Notes: generated by a model not told the origin, from the sequence alone. A stretch of DNA of 64,000 bases from Exiguobacterium sp. BMC-KP (GCF_001275385.1 NZ_LGIW01000015.1:930001-994000); one strand, 5' to 3'. Counted from the stretch's first letter, positions 17,071-25,058 are shown. Translations and numbers: made by a program.

Positions 17071-17511
17071 TTACGTATGAATGATTTCTCCGGCAAAATC
17101 ATATGGTACCGTTCGACCAGCAAAAAGCGATTCTTTTGATGTTTCTGGAAGATTGAGATGTTTGAATGCTTCCTCGCGGTCCATCCAGACGAGTCCGGAG
17201 ATCTCTTCTGGAACATTCGTTTTTAACTGACCTGTTGTAATTTCACCTGCGAAGAAGAAAAACAGACAGTGTTCGCCAGCTTGCGGAAAAAATGCTTCCG
17301 CCACATGAACGATATCCCCTGGAATGATAGAGAAGCCCGTCTCCTCCAACACTTCGCGTGTAATTGCAGTATGTAGCGTTTCGTCATGTTCGACCGTTCC
17401 ACCGGGCAATGTATAGTAGTCACCGTGATTTCCACGATTCTCAACCATCAATAATTGATTGCCTGTAGTGTTGAATAATGTCGCATAGACGATGTTTTTA
17501 CGTATATTCAT
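17071..17511 (-). CDS. NUDIX hydrolase
   Basis: A 146-residue hydrolase with a complete Nudix box: a glycine of the GG pair, then E six residues on, then REVLEETGF (GX5EX7REUXEEXGU is fully satisfied). Nudix enzymes cleave nucleoside diphosphates linked to another group, using divalent metal bound by the box. The N-terminal strand NIVYATLFNTTGNQLLMVENRG and the C-terminal VPEEISGLVWMDREEAF fit a MutT-like house-cleaning enzyme, but the substrate cannot be deduced. GAGGACGAAC precedes the ATG. It lies upstream of fetAB on the same strand, separated by about 95 bases. Confidence 0.9.
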   Translation of the reverse strand: MNIRKNIVYATLFNTTGNQLLMVENRGNHGDYYTLPGGTVEHDETLHTAITREVLEETGFSIIPGDIVHVAEAFFPQAGEHCLFFFFAGEITTGQLKTNVPEEISGLVWMDREEAFKHLNLPETSKESLFAGRTVPYDFAGEIIHT

Positions 17512-17550
17512 GTTCGTCCTCCTATCGTTTTGTACATCTGTCGCTCCGGA

Positions 17551-19176
17551 TTAAGACTTTCTCTTCTTAACATCTTCGTCGTCTGATTGATCCAACTCAT
17601 TTATCCAAGCTTCGATTTGACCTTCTAGGAATGTCAGCAACTCTCTCATTTCCACATCACTCGGTAAGAATGACACACCCGCTCTCGCATAAACTTCTTG
17701 AACCGAATGGGTTTGACTAAGCGCTAAAGCTGCAAGAAAGTCTTTCATCATTTGGTCAGGATCTTTCGTAAAACGGTGATACAACTGAAGAGCAGCAATT
17801 TGGGCGATCGCATATTCAATGTAATAGAACGGCGTCTCAAAGAGATGAATGACACTCATCCATTCGAGTCCTTTCCAATCAGGCGTCTCCGACCAATCGA
17901 GGACGTCCGTATCATACGTATCCCGGAGACGTGCAAAAGAAGCTTGCCGTTCTTCCGGCAGATGGTCCGAGTGAGCATAAAGCCATGACTGGAAACGATC
18001 AACGATGATTGTTTGCGGCAAGAACTCCACTATAGAACGAATTTGTTCGAGTTTCGCTCGGGCAACGTCTCTTTTATCTGGAATCACTTGGTACCACTCG
18101 TTCATCGTCAACAGTTCAAGCGACATGGCGGCGAATTCCCCGACTTCGAGCGGAATCGGTTGAAGTCCATCATACGTCTCTTTCATCGCATCATGATGGA
18201 CGGCATGCCCCATCTCGTGCATGAAAATGACGAGATCATCGAATGTCTGCATGCGACTCATGAACAAGAACGATTGTCGTTCGACGGGTAAATACTCGCA
18301 GAATCCACCACCAGCCTTATTCGACCTGGCCCCGATATCGAGATGTTCCGCTTGGCGCATCTCTTTTAGGATGTCAGCAAAAGTCGGATGAACGCTCTCA
18401 AGAATCGCTTGTGCCTTGCCTAAGAATGAAGCGTCAGAACCGGTTACGTGATGATCAATCTGCGTATAGGCTGATTGCCGAACGTCCCACGGATGGAGAG
18501 TCTGTTTGCCAAGAAACGATTGTTGCTCGAGCTGAAATAGCTGTTTAACCGGCAGAAAATAAGTTTGAATGATGCTGGGGTAATGATCGACATCCTTGCT
18601 TGTATAATCGATACGTCCGAGCTCCGCAAAAGCCAATTCTTCGTATCCCGCCTGATGGCTTGCAGAAGCACGCACTTGTCGCAAGTCGACGAGTTGCGAA
18701 AATAATCGTTGAATGACAGATTCATTCGTCTGGAACCCTTCTTCAATCGATAAGAATGCTTGTTTCCGTGTCGACTCATCCGCATCAAATAATGCGGCAT
18801 AGAGATCAGAAACCGCTTCTCCCGTTCGTGTCAGCATTGTTGCCTCAATCCGAAGATACTCTTGGATGAGACGCGCTTCCTCTTCCGTCACACGCGTCGC
18901 TCTGAGTGACTGTTTCCAGAGTGCTCGCGTTCGGAGCTTGACGTCGTCGCGCGAGATAAGATCGATTTTTACCGAACGTCTTAACGTATCGAGTTTGTCT
19001 GATAGCTGCTGACGTCCTTGTTCGTATGTATTAGTTGCGACCGAGTCTGTCACGTCTTGGAGATACGTGATTTTTTGTTTGAGCAGTGTCTCTTCGATTT
19101 GTAGAACCAATGCGATTTGGCACGTAACATCCTCATCATGATAAAAAACATCGTTTACAGATGACTGAGATTTCAT
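17551..19176 (-). CDS. M3-family oligoendopeptidase
   Basis: A 541-residue cytoplasmic zinc metallopeptidase. The zinc motif HEMGH sits near residue 320 (DLVIFMHEMGHAVHHDA), with the third ligand Glu about 26 residues later in LEVGEFAAMSLELL. The C-terminal helical region (FETPFYYIEYAIAQIAALQLY) is typical of PepF-like M3B peptidases, which trim oligopeptides. The length is some 60 residues shorter than classical PepF. The ribosome binding site AGGAGA is rather far (about 14 bases) from the ATG used. It is followed by a 40-base gap to the NUDIX gene. Confidence 0.9.
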   Translation of the reverse strand: MKSQSSVNDVFYHDEDVTCQIALVLQIEETLLKQKITYLQDVTDSVATNTYEQGRQQLSDKLDTLRRSVKIDLISRDDVKLRTRALWKQSLRATRVTEEEARLIQEYLRIEATMLTRTGEAVSDLYAALFDADESTRKQAFLSIEEGFQTNESVIQRLFSQLVDLRQVRASASHQAGYEELAFAELGRIDYTSKDVDHYPSIIQTYFLPVKQLFQLEQQSFLGKQTLHPWDVRQSAYTQIDHHVTGSDASFLGKAQAILESVHPTFADILKEMRQAEHLDIGARSNKAGGGFCEYLPVERQSFLFMSRMQTFDDLVIFMHEMGHAVHHDAMKETYDGLQPIPLEVGEFAAMSLELLTMNEWYQVIPDKRDVARAKLEQIRSIVEFLPQTIIVDRFQSWLYAHSDHLPEERQASFARLRDTYDTDVLDWSETPDWKGLEWMSVIHLFETPFYYIEYAIAQIAALQLYHRFTKDPDQMMKDFLAALALSQTHSVQEVYARAGVSFLPSDVEMRELLTFLEGQIEAWINELDQSDDEDVKKRKS

Positions 19177-19253
19177 CGACGTGTTTCACATCTCCTTTCG
19201 ACTTATTCTAGTATACAATTTATCCCATCAGTATGATTGATTTCTATATCGAT

Positions 19254-19305
19254 GACTATCATATTATCTTTTTTGACTATTATCGTTGTCAAAAAGACTA
19301 TGATA
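19254..19305 (+). repeat. Three direct repeats with exact 21-bp period upstream of an XRE gene
   Basis: GACTATCATA at 19254, GACTATTATC at 19275 and GACTATGATA at 19296: the core GACTATNAT recurs three times at exactly 21-bp spacing, two helical turns. An overlapping inverted repeat TTTTTGAC (19270-19277) / GTCAAAAA (19288-19295) is centred between copies two and three. The repeats lie 31 to 82 bases before the XRE start. A -35-like TTGACT is embedded in copy two. Confidence 0.7.
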
Positions 19306-19335
19306 AGTTACATTATATAGGAGGTGAATCACTAT

Positions 19336-19542
19336 ATGAAATCCCGTTTAAAAGAATTACGTGCTCGTCACGGGTGGAATCAGTCTGAACTGGCGCGGCG
19401 TGCAAACATTTCGCGCCAGACGATCAGCTTAATCGAGCGTGAAGAATTCATGCCTTCGCTACTGATCGCTGTCAAAATTTCTCGTGTGTTTAATACGCCG
19501 TTAGAAGAAATTTTTTATTTCGATGAGGAGGAATTAATATGA
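19336..19542 (+). CDS. XRE-family transcriptional regulator
   Basis: A 68-residue single-domain lambda-repressor-like helix-turn-helix: RLKELRARHGWNQSELARRANISRQTISLIER, followed by the family's PSLLIAVKISRVFNTPLEEIFYFDEEE tail. This short form, paired with a membrane protein gene, is common in Firmicutes. The ATG at 19336 is chosen because AGGAGG ends about 11 bases before it; the GTG at 19324 lies inside the ribosome binding site. The stop overlaps the next start (ATGA). Three 21-bp-spaced repeats upstream are the likely binding sites, suggesting autoregulation. Confidence 0.88.
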   Translation: MKSRLKELRARHGWNQSELARRANISRQTISLIEREEFMPSLLIAVKISRVFNTPLEEIFYFDEEELI

Positions 19543-20237
19543 AAAAAGAAGCGATCAAAGTCATCATCGCAGCACTGCTCGGTTTCATTAGTAGTTATAT
19601 CGTCATGTCTGTCTTCAAACATACCAGTTTGTCACAGTTTGAACTATCGATTTATCTTAATTACATATTCACTGGTCTTTTCGTTATCTTGACGGTTTTT
19701 ACTCTCAGTTATATCGTGCGCTATTTGCAAATTCGTCAATTGACTCGACTCACTGTTTCTTCAGACGACGAGGATGCGATTGACGGTCAAGTGAATCGAT
19801 ACTATGCGGATGGCATGATGATAGTTCAAATCTCTACTCTTCTCAGCATCGGTCTCGCATCTTTTAGCATCATCGAAAATCATTTCGGACTTCATTTGAT
19901 ACTGAGCAGTTTCTTTTTTGTTATCAGTAGTTTTGCATCCTATTATTATCTTAATCTTATGCGTCATATCTACCCAAACAGAGATTTCCCAAAGTACTCG
20001 GAAACAAACTATGTCAAAAAGCTATTTGCCGCCTCAGATGACGGAGAACGACACGTCATGTTAGAAGGTCTCATTCGTTCACAATCTTCGTTGCAACTCC
20101 TATTGATGGGTGTCATCGTCGTATTGGTCATTTATTCGTATGAAACCGGACAGTCTCAGATCTTCGCAATCAGTTTATTGATTATCGCCTTGATTTGGAG
20201 CAACGCGAAATATTTCCTTTATGTACGTAACCGCTAA
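19539..20237 (+). CDS. Membrane protein paired with XRE regulator (DUF3169-like)
   Basis: A 232-residue protein with about six membrane segments, arranged as two near the N-terminus (about 8-26 and 38-62), two in the middle (about 92-112 and 116-136) and two at the end (about 186-205 and 208-226). Its size, topology and position directly after a short XRE gene match the DUF3169-type family; I cannot confirm that without a profile search. Translation is coupled to the regulator gene by a four-base overlap. It may sense an envelope signal or simply be the regulated product. Confidence 0.75.
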   Translation: MKKEAIKVIIAALLGFISSYIVMSVFKHTSLSQFELSIYLNYIFTGLFVILTVFTLSYIVRYLQIRQLTRLTVSSDDEDAIDGQVNRYYADGMMIVQISTLLSIGLASFSIIENHFGLHLILSSFFFVISSFASYYYLNLMRHIYPNRDFPKYSETNYVKKLFAASDDGERHVMLEGLIRSQSSLQLLLMGVIVVLVIYSYETGQSQIFAISLLIIALIWSNAKYFLYVRNR

Positions 20238-20238
20238 A

Positions 20239-20273
20239 AAGGAGCATCCGGTCGATTGACCGGATGCTCCTTG
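20239..20273 (+). terminator. Hairpin after the XRE/membrane pair
   Basis: A near 15-bp perfect stem AAGGAGCATCCGGTC / GACCGGATGCTCCTT with a GATT loop. The tail is only TTGACATT, so termination efficiency is uncertain; on the minus strand it follows the small 49-residue gene ending at 20282. Confidence 0.65.
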
Positions 20274-20281
20274 ACATTCCT

Positions 20282-20431
20282 TCAAAAATCACGATGATTT
20301 TGTTGCTGATGGACGTCGTGCTGGTTCAGCGTATACTCCTGATCGTCGAGCGAACGATGTTTCGACTGACTGCGCGCTGAAATGAACCAGACGACTCCAC
20401 CGACGGCAAGAAAAATAGCAATGAAAATCAT
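20282..20431 (-). CDS. Small single-helix membrane protein, 49 residues
   Basis: A short frame beginning MIFIAIFLAVGGVVWFISA, one membrane segment (about residues 2-18), then a hydrophilic Gln/His/Asp-rich tail ending in NHRDF. AGGAGG lies 6 bases before the ATG (strand minus), which strongly supports translation. It lies between two + strand units and ends at the shared hairpin near 20.25 kb. Function unknown. It could be one of the many small membrane proteins of Firmicutes. Confidence 0.6.
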   Translation of the reverse strand: MIFIAIFLAVGGVVWFISARSQSKHRSLDDQEYTLNQHDVHQQQNHRDF

Positions 20432-20531
20432 AGACACCCTCCTTTAGATTCCTTTTTTACTTTATTCTTCCAACACTCTTGATTATCCTTTACGATGAGG
20501 TAGAAGATAAAAATATCAAGGAGGCGTTAGG

Positions 20532-20714
20532 ATGTTTGGTAAAGAACCGACATGCATTCATTGTGGCAAAACGATCGAAGGAAACGAAAAGGTTTACATT
20601 CAGATGCGTTATCCAAAACATCGTGGGATGACGGAAGTAAAAGCTTACTTAAAAAGCGAAGGTCGTTTCATTTGTGAGAAATGTTTCGCTGAAAAAACGG
20701 AGTCAAAGGAGTAA
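20532..20714 (+). CDS. Small zinc-ribbon protein
   Basis: A 60-residue protein with two cysteine pairs, CIHCGK near the N-terminus and CEKC near the C-terminus, the arrangement of a treble-clef or zinc-ribbon fold. Between them is a basic stretch (QMRYPKHRGMTEVKAYLKSEGRF). AAGGAGG precedes the ATG. The stop is six bases from the start of the next gene, whose ribosome binding site lies in its end, so the two are cotranscribed. It probably binds zinc and perhaps nucleic acid or protein; no closer call is supported. Confidence 0.75.
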   Translation: MFGKEPTCIHCGKTIEGNEKVYIQMRYPKHRGMTEVKAYLKSEGRFICEKCFAEKTESKE

Positions 20715-20720
20715 GCACCC

Positions 20721-21584
20721 ATGAACTTAAACGAGAGTACGATTTTGATTACAGGGATGACCGGGACGCTTGGCTCACGTGTCGCGCGTCGCGTCCTAAA
20801 AGAAGCGCGTGAAGTGCGCGGTTTGTATCGCTCCAAGGAACAAGCGGACCAATACGCTTTCAATGGTGTCCACGCAGTCATCGGTGAGCTTGGTCATCCA
20901 GCTTCGCTTCTTGCAGCACTCCAAGGCGTTGATCTGTTGATTCACTGTGCTGCCTATCTCGGGGACGATGCTGACTTAGCTCAGGAAGCAAATGTCACAG
21001 GTGTACAACATCTCGCAGATGCTGCGACAACAGCTCGTGTCAAGCGCATCATTCACATCTCGACGACTTCCGTGTACGGAGAAGTAGTGAGTGGACATTT
21101 TACGGAAACGTCACCACTTCTATCGTCAGAGCACGTCTACATCCATACAAAGCAGGCATCCGAACGCCTGTTACAGGAAAACACACCCGATTCCGATTTA
21201 ATCATCTTACGCCCAGGATCAATTTGTGCGGAAGAACAATCCTACTGGGGAGATCGACAAGTCGAGCGGATGAAAGAAGCGGATATGATTACTTGGGTGC
21301 ACCCGGACGATGTCGTCCCGTGGGTCCATACGGATAATCTAGTCGAGATGATTGTCCTTGCCGCAACAAATGCGCATAATGGGGACATCTTCAATGCGAT
21401 CGATGCGAATCTACCTGAGACGGATTTCCGGATGAAGTTGATCACAGCAAGTGGCACGGCGTTCAAAGTGCCAGACCGTGCAGCGGAACACGCGACATTT
21501 GCGAATGACCGGATCAAGCAACTCGGTTATATTCCGATTCGTACTCCTGAATCAACGGTTGAACAGTTGGTGAAATCGTTTTAA
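20721..21584 (+). CDS. Extended SDR, NAD-dependent epimerase/dehydratase family
   Basis: A 287-residue Rossmann-fold enzyme. The dinucleotide-binding motif TGMTGTLGSRVA lies at about residues 11-22, followed by DLLIHCAAYLGDD, then ISTTSVYGE (the active-site Ser/Thr region) and YIHTKQASE (YxxxK, catalytic Tyr and Lys). RPGSICAEEQ and DVVPWVHTDNLVEMI fit the substrate-domain pattern of extended SDRs. Members act on nucleotide sugars or small aldehydes and ketones; the substrate here is unknown. AAAGGAG precedes the ATG. It follows the zinc-ribbon gene in an operon and ends at a terminator. Confidence 0.88.
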   Translation: MNLNESTILITGMTGTLGSRVARRVLKEAREVRGLYRSKEQADQYAFNGVHAVIGELGHPASLLAALQGVDLLIHCAAYLGDDADLAQEANVTGVQHLADAATTARVKRIIHISTTSVYGEVVSGHFTETSPLLSSEHVYIHTKQASERLLQENTPDSDLIILRPGSICAEEQSYWGDRQVERMKEADMITWVHPDDVVPWVHTDNLVEMIVLAATNAHNGDIFNAIDANLPETDFRMKLITASGTAFKVPDRAAEHATFANDRIKQLGYIPIRTPESTVEQLVKSF

Positions 21585-21591
21585 TAACAAG

Positions 21592-21627
21592 AGAGGCATC
21601 GAATCGAGTGATTCGGTGCCTCTTTTT
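21592..21627 (+). terminator. Terminator of the extended SDR operon
   Basis: Stem AGAGGCATCGAATC / GATTCGGTGCCTCT (one G-T pair) with a GAGT loop and five T. It lies just before the end of the convergent phosphotransferase gene. Confidence 0.88.
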
Positions 21628-21631
21628 ATGC

Positions 21632-22618
21632 TTATCTTACCGACATCCACTTCATCCAGAGATTCCGGTCATGCGCTCGTAATTCTTTTATTGTTAGAAC
21701 GACTTGTTCCGTTCCAAGTACTCGTTCCGCTTCAGAGATACCACTTTTCCCAAGCGAGCGATCGAGATTAAATTTCAGCCAGTCGAGCTTTCCTTGGACA
21801 CTGCTATCAATGACGTGCGTCCAGTCGACACCAGGCAAACGTTGGTTTGTCGCGTAACCATCAAGAAATACGTTAAATCGATTACGATCGAACGTATTGT
21901 CTTCTTTCTTTGACCAATAACAGGCTGTCTCGAACACGTCAACAGCTCGATGAATCAGACCCGCAGACTCCCAGTCAATCAGGACTGGACCCTTGAGTGT
22001 CCAGAGGACGTTCTTTGGATCGAGATCACGATGACTGACAATCCAGTCTACTGGCAGTTGTCTCTGTGCTTCCTGTGCTAGTCTTTCTATTCGTTGCAGA
22101 TGTTCCTGCTCTTCCATGAATAGATGCAACCACTTTGCTTGCTGCCGTTTTCCTTCTTTTAAATGACCGTCCCAATCGATTGAAGTACTCGAGGTATCCG
22201 GCTTTAAAAACCCAGTTGTCGCTACCGTAAGTCCATGCAACCGTCCTAATTGAACTCCAATTTGTCGTGCATGTGCCGATCGAAGCTGATCGGCTGATAA
22301 CGTCTTGCCATCAATCCAATCAAACAAAAGGTAATCCGAGCCGTCAATCGTCTGCACTGCTTGATTGTTGACGCGACGTGCTGGTAATGCTGCTAAGTGA
22401 AATGACGCTTGCATGGCGACCTCTTCAGACATCTTAAAATTATTTCGTGCTTCAGGGCGTCGCATGATGTCGGGATTCAATCGTTTTAAAACGTAAGATC
22501 CAGTCGTCGTCTGTAGTCGCCATGTCTCATGCAGGAGTCCCCCTGTCAATCGTACAGGTTCGCTAATCATTTGCCCTAATAAAAAACGTTCACAAATCAA
22601 ATTCATCGTTTGTTGCAT
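21632..22618 (-). CDS. APH-family phosphotransferase
   Basis: About 328 residues, of the aminoglycoside phosphotransferase / choline kinase-like fold. Evidence is the N-terminal GGLLHETWRLQTTTGSYVLKRLN (glycine loop and ATP-binding Lys), the Brenner motif SHRDLDPKNVLW (catalytic Asp and Asn) and the metal-binding VLIDWESAG. Such enzymes phosphorylate hydroxyl groups of aminoglycosides, homoserine, choline or sugars; nothing here indicates a resistance gene specifically. The ATG at 22618 is preferred (GGAG 6 bases before); ATGs at 22621 and 22630 are alternatives. It is divergent from the VOC gene. Confidence 0.85.
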   Translation of the reverse strand: MQQTMNLICERFLLGQMISEPVRLTGGLLHETWRLQTTTGSYVLKRLNPDIMRRPEARNNFKMSEEVAMQASFHLAALPARRVNNQAVQTIDGSDYLLFDWIDGKTLSADQLRSAHARQIGVQLGRLHGLTVATTGFLKPDTSSTSIDWDGHLKEGKRQQAKWLHLFMEEQEHLQRIERLAQEAQRQLPVDWIVSHRDLDPKNVLWTLKGPVLIDWESAGLIHRAVDVFETACYWSKKEDNTFDRNRFNVFLDGYATNQRLPGVDWTHVIDSSVQGKLDWLKFNLDRSLGKSGISEAERVLGTEQVVLTIKELRAHDRNLWMKWMSVR

Positions 22619-22707
22619 CATATTCTCCATTTCATTCGTTCCAACCGAACCGTGAAATGCTACACTAGTTTTGCATGATTTCATTGAACACGAAGGAAGG
22701 TTTTAGC

Positions 22708-23106
22708 ATGAAACAAATTCATCACATCTGTATTCAGACGACGGACTACGCTGCGTCTAAACAATTTTATGAACAGCTTGGGTTCTCTCTCGTTCAAGAG
22801 TCACCTGGTTTTCACGACCGCACCTTTAACAGCTGGTTACGACTCGGTGATTTCTATATCGAATTGCAAACACCCAAATCGGGTCAGCCATTCACCGATT
22901 ATACGAAACAAGCAGCGGGTCCCGTCCATTTCGCACTTTACGTTGACGACTTGCAAGAAGAAGTAGCACGCTTGGAACGACTCGGGATGCCTTTCCTACC
23001 GAAACACGGCGGAAACATCTACTTCGTCGTTGATGGTCACCTCAGCAAATTAAAAGCACCCGAAGGAACAATCATCGAGTTACGGGATACGTTTGCGATC
23101 TCTTAA
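22708..23106 (+). CDS. VOC (glyoxalase-fold) family protein
   Basis: A 132-residue vicinal-oxygen-chelate protein made of two beta-alpha-beta-beta-beta units. The first starts IHHICIQTTDYAASKQFYEQLGFSLV with His at residue 4-5; the second begins GPVHFALYVDDLQEEVARLERLG. The final strand IIELRD carries a Glu, so His/Glu metal ligands are plausible. The reaction is unknown. The ATG at 22708 follows GAAGGAAGG at suitable distance; the open frame upstream would overlap the divergent gene. A terminator follows. Confidence 0.88.
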   Translation: MKQIHHICIQTTDYAASKQFYEQLGFSLVQESPGFHDRTFNSWLRLGDFYIELQTPKSGQPFTDYTKQAAGPVHFALYVDDLQEEVARLERLGMPFLPKHGGNIYFVVDGHLSKLKAPEGTIIELRDTFAIS

Positions 23107-23115
23107 TTTCGATTC

Positions 23116-23141
23116 AACCGCCCATAATAAGGCGGTTTTTA
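23116..23141 (+). terminator. Terminator of the VOC gene
   Basis: Stem AACCGCC / GGCGGTT with an 8-base loop and T-tail. Confidence 0.82.
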
Positions 23142-23228
23142 TATTGTCCAAACCAGTACTTTGTGTTACTATATAGCGGTAATCATTAATACTAAGTAGC
23201 TGATTTATTAAGTATCGAGGTGAATAAT

Positions 23229-23570
23229 TTGGAAAATATCACAGAATTGCTCAAAGGTATACTTGAAGGATGTGTACTTGAGATCATTAGCCGCGGTGAA
23301 ACTTATGGTTATGAAATCACTCAACAGTTACGTCAACTCGGATTCTCAGATGTCGTGGAAGGGACAGTCTATACAATCACGATGCGCTTAGAAAAGCAGC
23401 AGCTCGTTCATATCGAAAAAAAAGCATCAACAATGGGACCTCCTCGAAAATTTTATACGCTAAACGAAGCAGGACACGATCGTTTACGTATCTTTTGGGA
23501 AAAATGGGCGTTCGTATCTGACAAAATGCAAGAACTGCAGCAGTTAAAACAAGAAGGGAGTACGAGATGA
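23229..23570 (+). CDS. PadR-family transcriptional regulator
   Basis: A ~113-residue winged-helix repressor. Typical features are LLKGILEGCVLEIISRGETYGYEITQQL in the N-terminal winged helix, then VVEGTVYTITMRLEKQQLV and the wing KKASTMGPPRKFYTLNEAGHDRL. A TTG at 23229 fits as the start, 8 bases after GAGG; a GTG at 23220 overlaps the ribosome binding site. The stop overlaps the next start by four bases, and the next gene encodes the usual DUF1048 partner. ATACT and AGTAT, 15 bases apart just upstream, may be an operator. Confidence 0.88.
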   Translation: MENITELLKGILEGCVLEIISRGETYGYEITQQLRQLGFSDVVEGTVYTITMRLEKQQLVHIEKKASTMGPPRKFYTLNEAGHDRLRIFWEKWAFVSDKMQELQQLKQEGSTR

Positions 23571-23911
23571 TGAGAATATTCGAGCGGATCACCGGTAGTA
23601 TGGAAGCTAAACGAGAATGGCGGTCGATGGAGAAGCGGGCTAAATCTCTTCCTCCTCGCTACTATGAGGCTTATCAAGCGATTCAACGCTATTTAAATGT
23701 CACGGGTGGACTAACGAGTTGGCAAAGTAGTCATCGTGTACTGACCGTCGTCCTCGAGTTGATGGAACAAGCCGCCTTCGAGCAAAAACCAGTGACAGAT
23801 TTCACTGGAGAGGATGTTGCTGCGTTTTGTGATGAGTTAGTGAAGGACGAGCAGTCTTGGCAAACATCGTACCGTCATAAATTGAATGAAACCATTCGTC
23901 AGAATTCATGA
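23567..23911 (+). CDS. DUF1048-family partner of the PadR regulator
   Basis: A 114-residue all-helical protein of the DUF1048 family, recognisable by MRIFERITGSMEAKREWRSMEKRAKSLP near the start and by the central helix VLELMEQAAFEQKPVTDFTGEDVAAFCDEL. Genes of this family are almost always directly behind a PadR gene, as here (four-base overlap), and are thought to act with it; the molecular role is unknown. A terminator follows. Confidence 0.87.
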   Translation: MMRIFERITGSMEAKREWRSMEKRAKSLPPRYYEAYQAIQRYLNVTGGLTSWQSSHRVLTVVLELMEQAAFEQKPVTDFTGEDVAAFCDELVKDEQSWQTSYRHKLNETIRQNS

Positions 23912-23924
23912 TGACGTATGGAGT

Positions 23925-23955
23925 AAAGGGATGTGTCAGACACATTCCTTTTTTG
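23925..23955. terminator. Terminator between convergent genes
   Basis: Stem AAGG-ATGTGT / ACACAT-CCTT with one internal G-T mispair, 3-base loop and T-tail on the + strand. Confidence 0.78.
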
Positions 23956-23961
23956 TATTCA

Positions 23962-24324
23962 TCAAATCCGTCGATTGACAAATATTAATACGATTGGAAA
24001 TAACAGGATTTGCCCTCCTAATGCTAGCAACAGAGCAAATTGAATGTCTTGAATGATCGACAGATTGACGAGAATCAAGATTAAAAAAAGATATCCGATA
24101 CTTACGAGATAAGCCATATGTCCACTACGGATTTTAACCGCTCCTTGGCGCTCATCATACGGTTCGTTCGGTGAGAATACCGTTCCTGAGATACGTGACG
24201 TGACGCCAGCTAAAACGAGGATGATCCCGAGAGTTTTAGCCGCCGGATCTGTCATTGTTAAGTACAGACCTACTCCAATTAAAATGATGTCTAAGAACAC
24301 ATTGACTCGCTTCATTTTATTCAC
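23962..24324 (-). CDS. Four-helix membrane protein paired with XRE regulator
   Basis: A 120-residue membrane protein with four hydrophobic segments, two at the N-terminus (about 8-24 and 29-47), then a polar loop FSPNEPYDERQGAVKIRSG, and two at the C-terminus (about 67-85 and 90-115). The loop DERQ motif is typical of small membrane proteins encoded with short XRE regulators (DUF2178-like). The start overlaps the regulator stop by four bases. It resembles in layout, not in sequence, the XRE/membrane pair at 19.3-20.2 kb. Confidence 0.75.
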   Translation of the reverse strand: MNKMKRVNVFLDIILIGVGLYLTMTDPAAKTLGIILVLAGVTSRISGTVFSPNEPYDERQGAVKIRSGHMAYLVSIGYLFLILILVNLSIIQDIQFALLLALGGQILLFPIVLIFVNRRI

Positions 24325-24527
24325 TCCTCGTTCGTTCGATTCGGTATAAAGATGTCTTCGATTCGCCGCTCAAACAGATCAGCTAGTGTAAACGCGAGGT
24401 CGAGTGACGGATTATACCGCTCTTTTTCGATGGAAATGACCGTCTGACGCGACACGGTCAATCGTTTTGCCAGTTCGCCTTGCGACCAGCCTCGTTCTTC
24501 GCGCATCTCCTTGACCTTATTTTTCAT
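24321..24527 (-). CDS. XRE-family transcriptional regulator
   Basis: A 68-residue single-domain helix-turn-helix protein with VKEMREERGWSQGELAKRLTVSRQTVISIEKERYNPSLDLAFTLA and the tail RRIEDIFIP. The ATG at 24527 follows GAGGTGA at correct spacing; the longer open frame is rejected because it starts upstream of the promoter -10. It is the first gene of a two-gene operon driven by an almost perfect sigma-A promoter. Confidence 0.9.
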   Translation of the reverse strand: MKNKVKEMREERGWSQGELAKRLTVSRQTVISIEKERYNPSLDLAFTLADLFERRIEDIFIPNRTNEE

Positions 24528-24546
24528 GATTTCACCTCGTAGTCCC

Positions 24547-24576
24547 ATTATATGTAAATAACACACTAACTGTCAA
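24547..24576 (-). promoter_or_regulatory. Strong sigma-A promoter for the XRE operon
   Basis: On the minus strand TTGACA (24571-24576) and TATAAT (24547-24552) are both perfect and separated by 18 bases, about 20-25 bases before the regulator's ribosome binding site. Confidence 0.8.
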
Positions 24577-24583
24577 GTTTCCT

Positions 24584-25039
24584 TTACATCCTCTCCATAC
24601 GCTCCCACATGATATACCGATCGTCTCTCCCGACCTGAATCAATCCCGCTTTTTCGAGTACTCGGATTGATGCTTGATTCGTCGACTCCGTCTTCGCAAG
24701 TACCACTGTCACTTCCGTTTGTTCAAACGCCCATTCAATCAATGCTTGAACTGCTTCCGTCGCAAACCCTTGATTGTGATACGCTGGTAACAGACCATAA
24801 CCGATTTCGACCGCTTGTCGTATGTCCGGCTTCCCCTTGAATCCGATATCCCCGATTACTTGACCATCCTTTGTCATAACGAGCCAGCTACCCCAGTATA
24901 GTAGCGAGGGATCTGACGCTATCGACATCAAATGATGCTGAACTTCTGGACCATTGTCATACTGCTGTTGTTGTAAACGTGTCACATCATTCGCCGTACA
25001 CGGATGAATCGTCAATCGTTCTGTTTGAAGGATTACCAT
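24584..25039 (-). CDS. GNAT acetyltransferase (RimJ/RimL-like)
   Basis: A 151-residue N-acetyltransferase: LQTERLTIHPCTANDV at the start, a central strand WLVMTKDGQVIGDIGFKG, then VEIGYGLLPAYHNQGFATEAVQALIEWAF carrying the acetyl-CoA loop (QGFATEA in place of RGxGxA), and NQASIRVLEKAGL. Acceptor unknown. The ATG at 25039 has GGAGACAAAGTA before it; the longer frame overlaps the upstream gene. It is downstream of the DUF3147 gene in the same direction. Confidence 0.88.
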   Translation of the reverse strand: MVILQTERLTIHPCTANDVTRLQQQQYDNGPEVQHHLMSIASDPSLLYWGSWLVMTKDGQVIGDIGFKGKPDIRQAVEIGYGLLPAYHNQGFATEAVQALIEWAFEQTEVTVVLAKTESTNQASIRVLEKAGLIQVGRDDRYIMWERMERM

Positions 25040-25058
25040 TACTTTGTCTCCTTTTTGA

